NCBI RefSeq assembly: GCF_024713945.1
Contig: NC_134677.1
Location: 2,235,001 to 2,299,000, forward strand
Direction of reading: 5' to 3'
From: Dermatophagoides farinae
Taxonomy: Eukaryota > Arthropoda > Arachnida > Sarcoptiformes > Pyroglyphidae
Length of the DNA: 64,000 nucleotides
Positions 1 through 15,000 of the stretch are shown piece after piece. Made by a program: the position numbers and the translations under genes. Position 1 is the stretch's first letter. Every line of letters begins with the position of its first letter. The notes beneath the pieces are model-generated. The model was not told the DNA's origin. It saw only the letters and a program-made list of their open reading frames with translations, and made no database searches.

Positions 1-2247
1 AAACCGCAAAAAGTGGCCGGTAAACAAAAATGAATACATACACACACACACACAGTAAATAAATTAACAAGATTGGTAAGATAATTTGGACACGATGAAT
101 GGAGAGATTGATGAAAGAATTAATTATAGCATCACAAGTAAATTATGGAGATGTGTGTTCAAATGCAAGAGAAACTTGACCTAATCAATAAATTAGTGAC
201 AGCATTAAGATTCAAGTATTAACAAACATTTTAAAGCGAAAAATTGAGCATTTAACGGAACAAATAAGAAAAGATGTAAAAACATCACAACAACAAACAA
301 ACAATGTGTGAGTATGGATTAAAAAATTATTGTAATAATACACACATCCGACCACAAACACATACCTACACACACAGACACATGCACACTTTTTTTTGAT
401 AACTCTATTCAAACGATCCATTTTTGGTAGTGAATTTTTCATTTGTTGAACAAATTGAATACATGAAAAAACAAGTTCATTGATAGGAAAGTTTGTCATT
501 CGGGTTTTAGAGGCGAAAAATAGGTAGGTTTCATTCATTTTCTATTGACAAAAAAACAACAACAACATCAAGAACAAAAGAACATGGTTCCGAAAACCTG
601 TTGCTCGTAAATATAAATATAAACACAATCCAAAAAAACGCACACACTTGATGAACAACAATGTATATAAAATATTGAATAGATTTTTAAAAAAAAAAAT
701 CTTTACGTCAATGATGATAATGATCGATGGCCTGAAAAAAAATAAAATAAAATTCAAAACAAACGAAATTTTGTTCATCGGCTGGCGTGAGAATATTCTA
801 TTATCTGGTCAGAGCCAATTCAAAAACAAAAAAAAAATTAAATGACCTAATTCGTAGATTTCGAGTGGAAAAAAAACAAACATTGATGCTAATTTTATAT
901 TAGGAATGAAAATTTAATTTTGGAAATTTAAAACAAAAAAAAATTTTTTCATCAAATCTAGATTAAAAGATAGCGGAAAAGCAACTGAATGATGATTATG
1001 ATAAATACAGACGAAGCGGATTGGACAGATGTCAATCAAAATTAGAAAATCAAGACTACTTATTATATACATTGGAAACATTGGGAATAACTAATAATTA
1101 AATCAAAAACAAAAAATAAAATAAATAAAAATCAATCGTTACTCGATTGTAAAAATAAATTCAAAAAAAAAATCTCGAAATGTAAATGTCTATGATTATC
1201 AAAACAAAAATGGTACAAATAAAGATTGTGAACAAGTTGTTGTTGTTGTCGTTGTTGATGTTGGAGATGGCTAATTTGCTTGTCGATCCTTTCAGACGAT
1301 GATGATGATAATGAATCCAAATTGTCGTTCAATGTTTATATTTATTCAAGTAAAAAAAAAATTAACGATCGATAATCACCATTAACCAAACAGCAACCAA
1401 AAAGGGATCAGTGAAAAAAACATCAAATAAATATTCAAAATATCAGACATTCGTACTAGTGTTGACCATCGATTTGATTGAATATGAACACTTATGACTG
1501 ATTTTCACCATCATCATCATCATCATCATCATCATCAGATTCACACTTGGACATCAAAGTCTACTCTATTTTATTATCATTATCTCTTTTTCTTTTTCGT
1601 TGTACTCTTTGGCCAAATTGACAGCAGCAATAACAGTAATAATAATACACAATGATGATTATGGCTATCATTTTCAACGAAAAAAAAGATATAATATACC
1701 AGCAAATAAAAAAAACAAGTCCGCTTACCATCTGGAAAACAAAGCAAAACAAAACAAAACAAAAAAAATTCCAAAAATCTTGACCAAATCACGATCACTT
1801 TATCATAATCAACACATCTCATCATCATCATGGATATCACAATCAAATGATTGAAAAGGAGAAAATCGCATATATATTATGATGATGATGGTTCCGTCAG
1901 CAACTTGGCCAGAAAAAAAATGAAATGAAATATACTTTATTCATTTTTATGAATTGAATACAATGATGATGATGATGCTTCCTGCAGAGATCAAATTTAT
2001 GTATTGATATGGTATTCAAGTATATGATGACACAAAACACAGACACACACACACTCACACACACAGATATATTATAATTATCTCCTTTCAGCGAAAGTAA
2101 AATAATATATGAAATTCTAACCTGGAAACAAAACAAAAGTTAAAATAAAAACAAGGTGCAACTCTGTAGATCAATATTTTTAAAATCTACAAATAAAGAT
2201 TTATATAATTTCTTTGATTTTTTGTAACGAAGAAAAAAAAAATTCAC
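1..2247. other. Downstream flank or last intron; repeat-rich, no confident gene
   Basis: This stretch has (CA)7 at 41-54, a (CAT)n run at 1509-1537, CA-rich runs near 2040-2070, and many A-runs ending in TT. Reading frames here are short and repeat-derived. It is either the 3' untranslated and intergenic region of the WD40 gene or another of its introns. Confidence 0.5.
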
Positions 2248-2273
2248 CTACAACAACAATGATAATTTTGAAC
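2248..2273 (-). other. Candidate terminal exon of the MAPKBP1/WDR62 gene
   Basis: On the minus strand a T-run acceptor (TTTTTTTTAG) at 2274-2275 is followed by a frame that completes the split codon to Cys, adds SKLSLLL and stops at TAG. If used, the protein would end at about residue 1,433, and an AATAAA on the same strand at 1936-1941 could serve as poly(A) signal. The segment is short and such acceptors arise often in this DNA, so the real exon may lie elsewhere, including beyond the left edge. Confidence 0.25.
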
Positions 2274-2929
2274 CTAAAAAAAACTATGAGCTAAATACAT
2301 CTGGAATGGGAAAAAAAAGTTAAGACAATAATAATTTGCCCGAAAAAAAAGTGGTGGTGGTAATGGTGATGGGGGGAGAAACAAACGAAAATAAAATCAA
2401 ATACCTATGATCATGATTGTTTTATTTGTGAAAAAATTCGTTTTTCTATTTTTTTCTGTTGTTGTTGTTGTTCTGTTATTATCCTAACATAAAATTTTGA
2501 TTGAAACTAAAATGAAATGAACGATTGTACAAAGTTGGCCAAAAGAAAAGTACAATCCATAGTCAATTTGGAACGTTTTGAAAATGGTACATGTGCAATA
2601 TGTACAATGTATAGGTGTGCAATATATACCTGAATGGACCGATAATTATGTATGTGTGTTTTTTTGTAGTATAATCAAATCATATAATACGCGTACACAT
2701 ACATAAATCCATTGAATAAATTTGTTATGATAACCGTGTCATTATGATAGTGCAATACAATGAAATTCACCATGATGATGATGATGATGATGATTAGTCA
2801 AAGTTAATTCAATCGAAAATCAAAATGTTTGCATAATGAAATGAACAATGTTTCAACAACATGAAAAATGATTATGAAAAAAAAAACAATAATATCCTGT
2901 CCATCTGAAAGAAACATTTGTGTACTTAC

Positions 2930-3055
2930 AATTATTCATTGATGTTGCAGTAGCTGAATTATTATTGGCTCGATATATGCTCAATTTTCGTGGTAATGTA
3001 CAGGATGAACGTGATAGATCACTCAATGAAATTGATTTACGGAATGCATCGACAG
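2930..3055 (-). CDS. MAPKBP1/WDR62: MAPKBP1/WDR62 exon in the C-terminal tail, last confident exon
   Basis: 126 nt (acceptor AATATAG, donor T|GTAAGT). It encodes [19 protein letters not shown], then [10 protein letters not shown] and an Asn/Ala/Thr end. The R-x-S/L-S-x-S pattern suggests phosphorylation sites (inference). It ends one base into a codon, so at least one more exon follows to the left. Confidence 0.8.
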
Positions 3056-6000
3056 CTATATTGATGATGATGATGATTGATATGATTTGATTTGAATAAT
3101 GGTCATCATATTGATGGAAACAAAATTGAATGAATATGAATATGAAAGAAAGAAAAATTGATTGAAATCGATTATTATGGTTAACACGGAAAACATATAT
3201 ACATGGTTATTTTCATAATGAAAAAATTACTTACATAAACTATGATAGGAATTTTCGTCATCATCATCGCCACTAGTTAGATCACCTCCACGATTTCTAT
3301 GTCGAACAATGGAATTTTCATCATCTGGTGTTGAAAACAATGTTAATGCACGAAGATTGGCCACCGATCTAGAATTGGTCAATGATGGTGTTGAACCAAC
3401 CTAAAAATACCAACCCAAATGGATTGTTCAACAAATGATTAATTAAAAATTTTTTTTAGATAGCAGAAAAAAATATAATGAACATACACAAAAAAAAACA
3501 ATCAGATTTCAACTGATCAACAGTTTATTTTCTTTGCTGGTGTGATGATCATAATGATCATCAAAATATATTTAATATATACAATGATGATGAACAAAAA
3601 GATTTGGATGTTCATGAATTAAATCTACAACACACACACACAAAATTGATCGATGAACAGTGAAATTATGAGTATAATTAATGAATGAATGATTAACTTT
3701 CAAACATGGATGGATTAAATCACGGAATTCGATATTAAATATTAAATATATAATAGAAATGTGTCGTGAATTTGATGATCTATGAAGCTATCAATGATGA
3801 TGATGATCATCATAAAAATTAAGCATTTTATGATTGATATATATTAAAAATATGCACATACACACAAACATACAGACGATATATATATATCATTTGATTC
3901 GTATAATGTCAATAAATAAACTTTCAAGTTTTTATCGTATCGTTACTACATGAAATGAAATGACTATATGATGAGTTAAAACAAAACAACAGACATTTGA
4001 CGACGACGACGACGACAACGAATCGAAACGATCCAAATATTTGCCGCGTAGTTTGATGCACTTTGAAACACGCACATATACACAACAAACATAACAAGAG
4101 TTTCGATACTCGTTTTGTTTAGTTTGCTCATAGAGTCATGATAATGATGATGATGATCATCAACAACATTATTAGTAGTTCGCCATAGCATTGGCGCCCG
4201 AATCTCACAACTATGTTTCTCTTTTTCTCTTTCAATAATTTTTTTTTTAACATTTCTTCATTTCATTCTACCTGTGGAAGGCTATGGGATTGCAATGAAA
4301 TTGTTGCATTGTATTTGTCTGTTGCTATCTGTTGCTACTAGCAGATGAAAGATATTCAATGGTGGGAGTCATTATATCGAAAAAAAAGAAAGAGATGTCC
4401 ATTAAGAAGAAAAAAAACTCAATAAGAATAATAACTTGTTTTTTTGCCTTGATAAAATGGTAGACTCTTTTTCTAAACTAAACTCTTTATTGTGTGTGTG
4501 TGTGCGTGTGTGTGAATGGGGAGAAAAAAAAAGGTCGAAAAAGCAAATCACAATGTGTATTTGGACACCATTAAATTTATATTACTAAAGAATAACAACA
4601 ACAACAAAAAAAAATTCCATTGGAACTTATATTCAACATGATAACAATAAGGTGTTACACAGGTTGTTGAGAGAGAGAGAGAGAGAGTTGTCCACTTTAA
4701 ATCATCATGAATGTCCAATTGTCATTGTTTTTTTCTTTTTCTCTCTTACATTTCATCATTATCATTTATAACATTTATGTTGCTTTGTAATCATACACAC
4801 GATAAAATCATCATCATCAACATCATCATAAATGAGAATACATGAAGCTTGACATAAGATTGTTTTTTTTGGTATATTTTTGGATCCACCAAAGAAAAAA
4901 CAAACTAGCCAATGGACAATGGTAAATCCAAAATGAAAATTTTCTATTCCCGCTATTAGGCTATTATTCATGTTTATATAATATATGATCATATCGACAT
5001 AAAGTAATGTATTTGAAATATGATTTAGTATGTGTATGTGTGTGAGATGGTGAGAGAAAAAGATAGACAAACAATAAACTTACCGATTGAAGACGTTTTT
5101 TAGCTTCGCTCAATGTTTTGGCCAACTCTTCACGTTTTTTCGACATAAATGGCTGTTGCGTTGGTGTTGATTTGACATTGTCTTTACTGGTGGTATCGAC
5201 CAAAGTTGTCGTTACGCTTGATGAAATATTATTGGTCTTGGACGTTGTTGTTGTTGTTGTTGTCGTCGATGTCTTTGAATCCATATGCGTAATAATTGTA
5301 TTAGTATTGGAATCCATTTTACTTATGTCTTTGTCGTCTTCCTCATTGGTAATTGTTGGTGATGATATAGAAGTTTCATTGATCGTATCCAATAAAGAAA
5401 ATTTCGTCGAATCATTGTTGGTTGTTATTGTTGTTGTTGTTAAACCGTCTGGAGATGATGACGGATCTTGATTGATATCCGTGATATCACTCAATGTGGC
5501 GTCATCTGATGTTGTCTCATTATAATGATGATGATTATCTTTTCCATTCGGTGGTGAAGTTATTTTATTATTAAGTGATGATCTTGATGAAAGGCTTTGT
5601 CGAACATTTGGTTGTGGTGGTGATACTGAATGATGATGATGATGATGATTGACTAATGTACTGTTACTACTTAAACTATGATCAATTTGATTGATTCCAG
5701 AATCATCGGAAGCGCTATTATTATCAATATTACTTTTATCGATATTTTCAAACACGTTTTTCAAATAACGATTTCGTTGATCAATTCGTTCCAAATTTTC
5801 CGTACTCATATACAATGAATTGTAGCGATTTTTATCGTCTTTATTTTTACTTGTTTCAATTGTTGATCCTTCATCATCATCGTAAGGAACATCATTAATA
5901 TTTGCCATCGATATAGATGATACCATTGAATAAGTATCCGAAACTTTACACGATCTTGGACGATCATTAGATACTTTGTTCACTTTATAAGAAGAATCAT

Positions 6001-9000
6001 GGCTATATGTGTTATCTGAATCGGTAGTGTTACGATCATCGTCATCATCTTCAACTCCGCTTGACAATGAAGATTTTGTACGTGGATGATCTCGAGTAAT
6101 AATCATACTAAGTCGATTATTTTGTCTAATCGAATCTTTAATCGAAGGTGAATTGATACCAGAGGGCGTTGTAGGTGTACTTCTGGATGCCATTGTTTCA
6201 AAATTATTGGCATAAGCTTTGACTAGACCAGGATTCATTTCATGTCCTTCTTCCACGAAACGATGAGCCCAACGTCCACGTGGTAATGTTTTGGAAAATT
6301 CTTTGTCAACATTCATAGAATTGTTGTTGGAATATTTTTCTCTATTCTCTTCAAACATTTGTTTTCGAACCCATGTGGGTAATGTTGAAACATCAAAACG
6401 ATGATAAACGGATGGCACATCAGCCGTACCATTGTTGCCAATTAGTTCGTTCTGAATCGGAATATTAAGTGAACGATTTGTGATTGTAGTTGTATGGCAC
6501 GAATCCGAAATCAATGGTAAACCAAGTTTGGAGGCAATTGCGTTGGTCATTTCGACTGGTAATCGCCAAATAAATATACATCCATCACCAGAAACAGAAA
6601 TTAAATTTCGTCCATCTAAAGAGAATTTCAATCCTGTTACGATTTCTGAATGTCCACTTGTTGTCGCTAAACATTCACCCGTTTGATAATCATATATATA
6701 GATACTTTTATCAGTACATGAAGTGGCAATGAAAGTAATACTTGGATCAAAGGCTATCTTGATCAATGCTCCATCTTCACCCAATGATCCTTTGAAATTG
6801 TTAACATTCTTTCCTGTCCATACATCATAGGTACGAATTAATCGATCTTGAGATGCAGTGATGATATGATTCTTTTTCTGATCAACAGCCATATCAAAGA
6901 AAGTACATTTTCCGGCTACATGATGTTCTAGACGAAAATCTGATTCAGGATCTGTTTGTTTCCGAAAAATTAATGATTTATCTGCACCACAACTGATTAA
7001 CTTCAAATTCATCGGATTCGGTTTACTACAAACAAATTTTACTGAGGTAATCGATGATGAATGATCATCAATGTTTTGTATGCAAGAGTATTGACGATGA
7101 ACATCATAAATATGTATGAATCGATCACGACTAGCTGACACAAGCAAAGATCTTCCACAAGCTTCTTCATTTGAATACTCTAAACACAGGACTTCACCAT
7201 CATGAGCTTCAATTTTGAACAAATCTTTTTGCATTTCCAAATCAAAAATACGAATATTTCCGCAACGATCACCTAAAATAAAAATAGCATTAATCATTTG
7301 AAATGAATTATAAAAATCAAGAATAGAACCTGAGGCTAAATGTTTTCCATCGGTAGAAAATTTGATTGCTCGAATTCCATTTTTACTATCATATTGATCT
7401 GAACTTTGCATAGAGCCATTTCCATTTGAATTGGATTTTGCTTGAACCAAATCCTGATCGCATAAATAATTTAAATCAGGATCCATGTAAAGTATTTTCA
7501 TCAATTCTGGACTAAAAAAATTTTTCTTATAAATATAATTGGATGCTTTCGAAGAATTCATATCCATTTCGGTATTCCATATACGAATAGTATCATCACT
7601 TGAACAGGTAAGAAATGTTCCAGGTGGTAATAGATGGCGAGAACTTTTTGAATTGTAAGGATATACCTAATAGATGAATAGAAAAAAAAAAATTTTCTCA
7701 AAAACTCAAAAAGAAATAATTCAACTTACATCAATATCCCATATACAACTGGAATGATATAAAAATGAATTCAATTTTCCAATTCTTTTGATATCATTCA
7801 ATGACCAAAAATATATACTACGATCTGAATAAACAGCTGTAACAACTTTATTATAATCATCATAAACGACTGCAATCGTATCGGAATATTTCGGTTTCAT
7901 CATTGACATTTTGGCAATCGAATTGATTTCATTACGAGATGTGAAACCTTTCGCTATGTCGATACCAAGTTGATGTGGCCGTGGTAATGAACAGACAAAT
8001 TCCAATGTTCGTGGCCGAAAACATCTTATCACACCTTGAGCACAGCCAACACAAATATAATTATGACTTATTGTTAAACAATTGGCAGATTCAGTCTGTA
8101 AAATGTAAAATTAAATTGATTAAAATCATCAAATTATATCTGGATACAAATTACCTTAAGCTCGACCCATTTATTCAACAAACGACGATTGTTGAATTCA
8201 CAAAGAAGACCAGATTTGGTTATGGCATATGTTGATTCTAGATTAGAATTAGAATCACCGCGGCTACAGGCCACATCACAGAAATAATTATTCCGTTGAT
8301 CACCAAGAATAGCATTTCTTCCCATCAACGGTAATGATTCGAATTTATTTTTATTGGCAATGTCATTATATTCAAGGTACCAAAATTTTACATGTCGATT
8401 ACCAACGGTAACAAAATAATTTCCATTATCCGAAAATGAAATCGATTTAACCTTAACCGATACTTTATTCGACGCGACAACATGATTCGTTTTCCAATCC
8501 CAAACATTGACCATCATATCATGTTGTGATCCAATTGAAACTACATATTTTCCATCAGGTGAAAAGGCCTATATTTGCAAAAAAAAGTATCAAATATATA
8601 ATTAAAATGAGATAATGTCATCAAAACAATGATGATAATGAAGTTAATGTGAATTTTTTTCAAATTTGCCAGTCTAATTTATTGTTGATTATTATTTCAT
8701 CATGTGTGTAAATGATATTAATTATTCAAAAAAAAAGGTGACAATGAGAAAAGATGTCAAAGTACAAACTTCTTTATTTTCTTCGTAGTTTAGTTTTTTA
8801 GTTATTCGTAAGATCGTTTTATACGCCAACGCAAAAAAAAATTACGACATTTTTTCTCAATGCGAAAAAAACTCTTTATTTAATGTGATAATGAACTAAT
8901 ATAGTGAAAAAATTTATGAATGGATCGCCATATAATTATTGTTGATAATTAAAACGTAAAAAAAGTGGACTACAATCATCATCATTAATATTTTTATGTG

Positions 9001-12000
9001 ATTTAATTATATGCCTGTCACACACTGATCACTGTAATGTTGTATATCATCCATCAATGATAATATTGGATTAATAACAAGAACAAATTGAATTTTGTTT
9101 CTTTGAATTGAATCAAAAACAAGGTATATTATCAATATATCAATCACATTCATGGATAAAAAAAATTAAATTGATCGAGAAAAAAAATTCACACAATTCA
9201 ACGATTGATATTTTTTATTCTAATATAGCATCAATTTTAAATCAATCAATCAATCAATTGATCGATAGACCGGTGACAATTCACACACAAACAATACCAA
9301 TTTTCTCTATGATCATTTTGGGATGAATGTCGGCTGGTATGCTGGATTGTTATAGGTGAACTATTTAAAAAAAATCTTAAAATAGAAAAAAAATGTACAA
9401 ATAAATCTGACATCCTTTTTGGTGAATATATATGTGATTGTTGCGGCGAATAAAATGTGTTTAGTGTGTATGTGTGTCTTTTGCCCTATAGAAAAGCTAT
9501 TAAGATGAATGAATGAGAAATAAAAACTAGACTAAACATTGGATCATAAACCAGAACACAAAAGTATACTATTCAATCACATCATCATCATCATATTGGC
9601 CAGGCAGCAGTGATTGTTGTTGAATGATTCATCTATGGAAAGAAGAAGAATAAAAAAAATTCCATTCAGTCACAGATGATGATGATGATGAAAGTAAATA
9701 TTTGATGTGATGAACATAAACCTCAACCATAAGCAACGGGTTGTATGTATGTGTCCCTGTGTAATCAACAACAACAAAAATAATAATAAGATATATATGG
9801 GTCTTTACGAAAAGGATGTAGACAAAAAAAAATTTGACCGATGAACAATTGATGATTAGAATAAGCAATATGAAAAAAAATAAATGGAACATTCACTTGT
9901 TGTTGTTTGGTCGCACATTCAACAAATATAAAAAAAATTCGATGATAAAAAACAACCCTTATTGGAGAGTTCAAACCATAATCTACAACAACAATAGGCA
10001 AACATCATATAATAATAATAATAAAATAAATAAATGAATGTATGCATACATCATTGCAGAAGAAGAAATGAAACTTGAAAAAAAATTCTTCTTTCCCCAT
10101 CAATTACACAAGGACATTATTATTATTATCATCATCATCATTCAAAATTCATATATCGTAATGATCAAAGTGATCAAACATCATAAAAAATCAACAACAA
10201 CAACAATTTCAATCTTTCTTTGTCATAAATAATAATATTGGGAAAAAAAATGCTGAATCCAATCGTCGGTCATCAAATTTTTTTTTAGAACCAAACTATG
10301 AACAAAATGAATGAATCCAATCTACATGTAGGGAATTTCTTTGTGCATTTTTTTACACATAAAAAAAACAAATACAACAACAACAACAGTGAATTTGATA
10401 GAAAAAATGATGGAAACAATAAAATGATCAACCAGTTGGTTGTATTTGTTGTGTCTAGTATAGGCGCCTAGCAGGAGAAGAATGTCAATGCATGAACCAT
10501 AATCACCTGAACATTTCAACATTTTGATTATTAATAAAAATCTTTTATGTTTTCATCAAAATGGTGATTTGAAATTGATTAATGTTATTTGTTGTTGCTG
10601 TTGTTGTTGTTTATTCGAATGATTTTCAGCTTCAGATATTTAAATTTCAAATCGTGAACATCTTTAGTATCTTTACAATCTATTTCCATCATCATCATCA
10701 ACAAAAAATAACCCTTTTTCAACATGTTAAAAAAACAAGAAAGAAGAATCTTTATCTTTTTGTTTTTGTCATGTCACGATTGTTTTTATAAACATATTAC
10801 GATTGATTTTATCTGATTGAAATGAGACTGCACGCAGCGGATATGTTTGATTATCAAATGTGTTTCTTAATCGTGTATCTAATCTTATCTTATCGATTTT
10901 TTTGTTCTTTTTATCAAACATACATACATACACATACATAAAGTAACAAAGTATATAAATCTTAATTCGAATATAAATATATAAAATATTCACATCATCT
11001 ATGAATAAACGCACGAATCATCACCATCATCATTATCAATAAGATTGATCGACTATAAATGTCTAATTTGAATTTCAATGAATAAATTCAAAACAGATCA
11101 GATCAGATTAGATTTTAATCAAATGATGAATGAACTTTTTTGGTGTCTCTGGGTGTGTGTGTGTGTGCATATGATTTAAATCAAATTCAGTCAATCAGAC
11201 CATCAAACAAAAAAAAAAACAAAAATAAAAACATAATGTGAACAAATCGAATACAAATAGTGTGTGTATAAATGAATAGCAAAAAAAATGTACGAATAAA
11301 TCAGTTCACATTCTATCGTATCAATAGTTGATTGATACAATTTTTTTTGAAATATTTATAGGTGACGCATTCAAATAATGAATTACATAAACATTTAATC
11401 GATTTATTCACCTATATCAATTGTAGTTGTTGTTGTTATTGAATGAATGATTAGTTGAACATTTCATTTTTATTCCAATTTTGATTGGATCCATGATCTA
11501 GGTTCTAAAAAAAATATACGAAAATGAAAAAACTGGCAAAGAAAAATGACAACCATGATGGTCGAATCGGTTGAATGATAATTAACCGTCATTTTTGATG
11601 ATCAAACTTTTTTTTTAGATTTTGACAGCCATAGTTTGATGATGATTGGAAGCCATCATAGGCTGATGATTCGATTGTATACACACACACACAAACACAC
11701 AGAAACAACACATAATATAACAGGTATCGAAATTTTTACGGGTCGAAAGTTTTGACTGACCACCTTGGTTGTGTATGTGTGATAAAAACAACAACAATAA
11801 TAATAATGATAATAGAATGAGAAATAAAACCAGTCCAATGTGTTATGTTTGTGAGACTGTCCTTTTTTTCTGCCCATTTCAAGATGATTATCATCATCAT
11901 CATCATGATAGAGTTGATGATAATAATAATAGCAATATAATGATAATTTCTAACCCAATAAAATAAGATGATGAAACAAGAATAATCTGTAATTGAAAAT

Positions 12001-15000
12001 TTGAATGAGAATGATGGCACATTCAACAAATTCAATTCAATTCAATGTTCTCAATCTTCTCTTTTATTGGAATAAGAAATGTAATAAAAGAAAAAAAAAT
12101 TGACGACTGACAATCTGATGATCTGATCTGGAAAATATGAAAAGAATAACCTTATTTTGCATATGTAAATATAAACACAAATTCATATTCATATATAATG
12201 ATTATTATGGTTGTGTCTGTGTATGTGAAAAGATTTGAAATATATAATTGATACATACCACACAATTGATACCATATTTGTGACCGGATAAGCATGCAAC
12301 TTGTTCACCAGTAGATACTTCCCAAATTCGACATTGTGGCTGATGTCCACACTATATATATGTGGTTGAAAATTGTTTTGTTAATTATAACACCAGACAT
12401 TTCGGAATATCGATAAAAAAAACTACAACTTACCTCACCAGTGACAATATATTTGCCATCTTTGGAAAATTTACAACATGTGATTGGTTTTTTCAACGAA
12501 TTTATTATATGAAATTGTTTATTTTTACGTTGATTATATAGTACTAATACACATCTAGATATTAAAAAAAAAATTATTATTTAAAAGCAATGAATAAATA
12601 AAATCATTCACTTACCCAGATGTATACACAACAGTTCCAGAATAGAGATCACAGTCCAACGAAGCATTATTTGAAACGGTCAAGCCAAGTACACGATCAA
12701 GTCTGACCTAAAATCAAACAAATAAAAAAAAAACAAAACAAAACAAAACAGAAAACATTAGAAATTTGATTATCGATGCCATATTGATTGATGCTAAATT
12801 TAGATATCCGTGTGAATAGAATGAATTGATGAAAAGAAGAAAACACATTTGTATATATTGAAGTACAGTGATGATCAATTCGCGTTGGCGATTGGATGTT
12901 TCATGAATCATCATCATCATATAATCATCGGCATATATGAATGATTTTGTATTACATTAATATTCGTAAATATCAGATATCACATGTCAATTTTTTACAT
13001 ATTTTGCCTGAAAAAAATGATAATTTCCACAAGTACAATCTATCAAAACTTGTGGAAATGAGAAAAAAAAATTGGGATAGTATCAGAAGCAAAAACGAAA
13101 ATTCAAGGTGTTGGCATACTCGATGGGCAGAAAAGAGTTTTGATTTGATTCATTCATTCATTCATTCACACAAGTCAAATTAATAGATAATACAACACGG
13201 TTAAATATGCCAGGAAACATACAAAAAACATCATTAATAAGAAAATAAAAAAAAGCCTCAAACAACACTAAATAGCGGGCAGAAGCATTCGGGGGATAAA
13301 AAATTTATGGAAAATAAAACAAAACAAAACAAAAATCTACAATTCAAATAAACTTTTCCATCGAAAATAAAAAGAAAGAAATCAACAACAAATCATGTGT
13401 CTGCATTTTTTATTTTCCGGTTTTTCTTTTCTTCTTTGTGCTCAATCACAATTTCAGTATGATAAAAATTCAAATTTAGTTTTTTTCGATGATTGACTCT
13501 TGATGATGATGATGATGGTCATCATCATCATTTTGATTTGTATTGATTGGATTAAATCGATTGGGAAAAAAAATTGTTATTTGAATACGATTCATGATGT
13601 GGATTGGAAACAAAAAGTATTCGGCCATAATAAATAGATGGACAAACAATCAAATCAAATAGCGGAACAAACAATGTAATGTTTTGTTTGTTTTCGTAAT
13701 GGTTGACATTTTTTGTTTTGAAATTTTTTTTTTGACAACGGAAAAAAATCTAGATAAAAAAATTGTGATCAAAGAGAGAGAAAAATAGTTTGTGTTGACC
13801 AAAATTTCAGTCATCTATCAATCAATCAATTGCAATCGATTGAACAAATGATAGAAATTTGAGGACAGAAAAAAAGTTGGCAAAATCATTTCCACAGTAT
13901 TTGAATCATTCATCACCAGAAAAAAAAATTTTAAAAAAATTGATCGATTCCAATGAAAAGCACACTATTTTTCAAACCTAGTCTCTCAAATCAATATGAT
14001 CGATCAGATCAATCAATTATTTAAATATCGGAATAAACTTTTTTTTGTTTAAAAAAAAGAAGAATTTGAATCAAATTATGAAGACAAATTATCAAATTAC
14101 TATGGTTTAAAAAGAGATGAAAAAAAATTATTCGTGATGCAATTTATTTAGGATAGATCGGCAAAAATATAAAGTAAAAATTATTAATAGATACATAGAC
14201 ACACACACACAAAAAAACGGTTCGATTTGTTCGAAAATGCGCTATCATTCTCCCCCGTATGGTTATATAAAATGAATATTTAAAAGAAGTGAAAAAATAA
14301 TGCCCAAGGGTGAAAAAAAATATATAATATAAATTCGATTTGAAATCTAAACTTGAGAATTTAGTCTGGGTGCCTCCATCACGAATGGATGTTTGTTTGT
14401 TTCACACACAAACACACACACAGACTATGATCGATTGAATAAGATGTTTTTTTAGACGATAAATTCGAGTAATGAATGAATGGTATTACCAGTGACGGTA
14501 ATTCAATACAATGTTTGAAATAAACATACTCTCCGGACGGAAGTGTATGTTATTTTTTTTTGTTTTGTTTTTCAACTAAAGAAAAGGTTTTAAAAACGGG
14601 AGGTAGACTAAAAAGCTATTTAAAAGCTAACAATTTACCTGTCTAGAAAACAAAAACAAAATGACCCATTTAGCAAATTTTGTATGTTGGCTTAAAACCC
14701 CAAACACATTAATGATTGACATAGCGACAATTCAATGGTCAAAACCGAAAAAAATAACAATAATTTACAAAAGATATGGCTATTTTTGTACAAATCTTTT
14801 TTCTAGAAAATATCGTACAACGACGATAATAGCAGCCAACTGACACACACAGATACGAGCATGACGATCATTTTCGATATATCAAATTATTTACGAAAAA
14901 AAATATAAATTATTGATTGAAAACCAATTAATCAATAAAGAAAGTTCATTCTCCTCATAATCATCATCAACGGTACTAATCGGGAAAAAATGAATTGATT

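Noticed and set aside
151..181. Alternative terminal exon for the WD40 gene (acceptor ATTGATTAG, stop after about 12 codons)
   Set aside because: The acceptor lacks a pyrimidine tract, and similar sites are frequent by chance. The 2248-2273 candidate is stronger.
1132..1332. Minus-strand frame with Ser-rich and Gln-rich tracts resembling the WD40 protein tail
   Set aside because: No AG acceptor precedes it in a usable position, and its composition follows CAA/ATC repeats.
4964..5083. Extension of the large WD40 exon past 5084 to a stop near 4964
   Set aside because: A consensus donor TCG|GTAAGT at 5082-5083 precedes it, and the extension is CA-repeat and hydrophobic junk. The following exon continues the frame correctly.
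14661..14843. 60-codon plus-strand frame of fairly mixed composition inside the long intron
   Set aside because: No recognisable motif, no matching splice partners, and it lies antisense within an intron of the WD40 gene. Chance ORF or decayed element is more likely.
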